Source: an uncultured Zetaproteobacteria bacterium (GTDB taxonomy: Bacteria > Pseudomonadota > Zetaproteobacteria > Mariprofundales > Mariprofundaceae). From it: a stretch of 34,119 bases of DNA. The translations under genes were made by a program, and so were the position numbers. Under the pieces are notes generated by a model that saw only the letters and a list, made by a program, of their open reading frames with translations, did no database searches and was not told where the DNA came from. The stretch covers positions 1-34,119 of the forward strand of contig CAMZLG010000127.1 of assembly GCA_947311495.1 (NCBI GenBank), given 5' to 3'. Below, piece by piece: positions 33,370-34,119 of this stretch (positions are counted from its first letter, which is position 1; each line of letters begins with the position of its first letter).

Positions 33370-34119
33370 CTACTCGCGATGATGAGCCTGGTTGAGTTGA
33401 TGACTTTTCTGCCAACAAGTATGGTCATGTGCAGGTATAGAATCCAACCGCCACGACCAGTTCCCACCTAAAGTTCCCGGTGTGTTAAACTTGGCTTCTG
33501 TGCCCAATTCAAGAATATCTTGCATAGGAATTACCGCCAACCTTGCAGGTGATGCAAGGGCTGCTTCAATTAAAACCCACGGCATATCTTCAGCTTTGGC
33601 ATCAAGTACGTTCAATGCATGTTGTTGCACATGTTTTTCGCTGCTTTCAAACCAACCCATGGTGGTATCGTTATCATGCGTTCCTGTATAAACCACGCTA
33701 TCTTCTTCGTGGTTATGCGGCAAATAAGGGTTGGACTCATCGCCACCAAACGCAAAGTGCAGGATTTTCATGCCGGGTAAACCAAACTGTTTACGTAAAG
33801 CCGTGACTTCTTCGGTAATCGTGCCCAAATCTTCGGCTATTAATGGTAAATTACCCAACTTATCTTGCAGGGTTTGTAACAATGCTGCGCCCGGTGCTTT
33901 GCGCCACTCGCCGATTAAACCAGTATCACTCTCGGCAGGAATCACCCAAAAGGCTTCCAAAGCAAGGAAGTGGTCAATGCGCAACATATCCATGCGTGTC
34001 AATTGATGCGCAATGCGCTTGACCCACCAATCAAAACCGTCTGCTTGCAACACACCCCAACGGTATAAAGGGTTGCCCCAGCGTTGTCCTGTTTTGGAAA
34101 AATAATCAGGGGGTACACC
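33370..34119 (-). CDS. malQ: 4-alpha-glucanotransferase (amylomaltase), C-terminal part, cut by window edge
   Basis: The frame stays open to the right edge, past the ATG at 34053 used in the ORF track. The visible protein begins GVPPDYFSKTGQRWGNPLYRW, an internal block of the family, so 250 residues of the C-terminal half are present. The three GH77 catalytic carboxylates are visible: nucleophile Asp in MLRIDHFLAL, acid/base Glu in LIAEDLGTIT and Asp in YTGTHDND. It shuffles maltodextrin chains, working with glycogen phosphorylase. The C-terminus (CWQKSHQLNQAHHRE) is intact. It converges with the unknown exported protein. Confidence 0.95.
   Translation of the reverse strand, partial: GVPPDYFSKTGQRWGNPLYRWGVLQADGFDWWVKRIAHQLTRMDMLRIDHFLALEAFWVIPAESDTGLIGEWRKAPGAALLQTLQDKLGNLPLIAEDLGTITEEVTALRKQFGLPGMKILHFAFGGDESNPYLPHNHEEDSVVYTGTHDNDTTMGWFESSEKHVQQHALNVLDAKAEDMPWVLIEAALASPARLAVIPMQDILELGTEAKFNTPGTLGGNWSWRLDSIPAHDHTCWQKSHQLNQAHHRE

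Noticed and set aside
1-34119. CRISPR array, insertion sequence or transposase gene
   Set aside because: No regularly spaced repeats and no transposase-like frame were seen on either strand.

Overview
The window looks like a chromosomal segment of a mesophilic, H2-oxidising, microaerophilic proteobacterium with moderate to low GC. The evidence is a membrane-bound uptake [NiFe]-hydrogenase whose small subunit carries the six-cysteine signature of O2-tolerant enzymes, the aerobic CO-ligand enzyme HypX, an H2-sensing regulatory hydrogenase, and glycogen storage genes. A Zetaproteobacterium (Mariprofundus/Ghiorsea type) would fit. That is a guess from gene content, not a demonstrated assignment.

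Layout. (1) Positions 1-1150 are a degraded, probably mobile-element-derived border. They hold the start of an unrecognised minus-strand gene cut by the window edge, a 3' half of tRNA-His (anticodon arm to CCA) with no 5' half, three consecutive 11-bp repeats resembling integrase arm sites, and a frameshifted small XRE regulator. (2) Positions 1152-4997 hold a sigma-54 promoter, then hupS-hupL-hupC (Tat-exported hydrogenase and its cytochrome b), closed by a strong terminator. (3) Positions 5010-5960 encode a DUF1186/SEC-C protein wedged between the structural and maturation genes. (4) Positions 6147-24381 hold a second sigma-54 promoter and a single tightly overlapping run: hupD-F-G-H-I-J, a membrane c-type cytochrome-like gene, hupK, hypA-B-C-D-E-X, hoxA, hupT, hupU-V, hypF. 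(5) Positions 24445-25393 hold a third sigma-54 promoter, a NicO/UreH-type nickel permease and a short TatA that the ORF track misses. (6) Positions 25573-34119 are carbon storage genes: glgP, a convergent glgA-ROK glucokinase pair on the minus strand, pgi, an unknown exported Cys-rich protein, and the C-terminal part of malQ running off the right edge.

How it works together. HupUV (no Tat signal, no cleavable C-terminus) should sense H2 and signal through the PAS kinase HupT to the NtrC-family activator HoxA. HoxA needs sigma-54, and three well-spaced -24/-12 elements precede hupS, hupD and the nickel permease. The circuit therefore appears to control structural genes, maturation genes, nickel supply and a Tat component together. 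Hyp and Hup proteins build and insert the NiFe(CN)2CO site, HupD trims HupL, HupG and HupH chaperone the Tat-borne small subunit, and HupC passes electrons to quinone.

Less ordinary points are the extra membrane c-type cytochrome inside the maturation operon, the shared sigma-54 regulon, a hairpin that would bury the hupS Shine-Dalgarno sequence, and the tRNA-His remnant next to the cluster.
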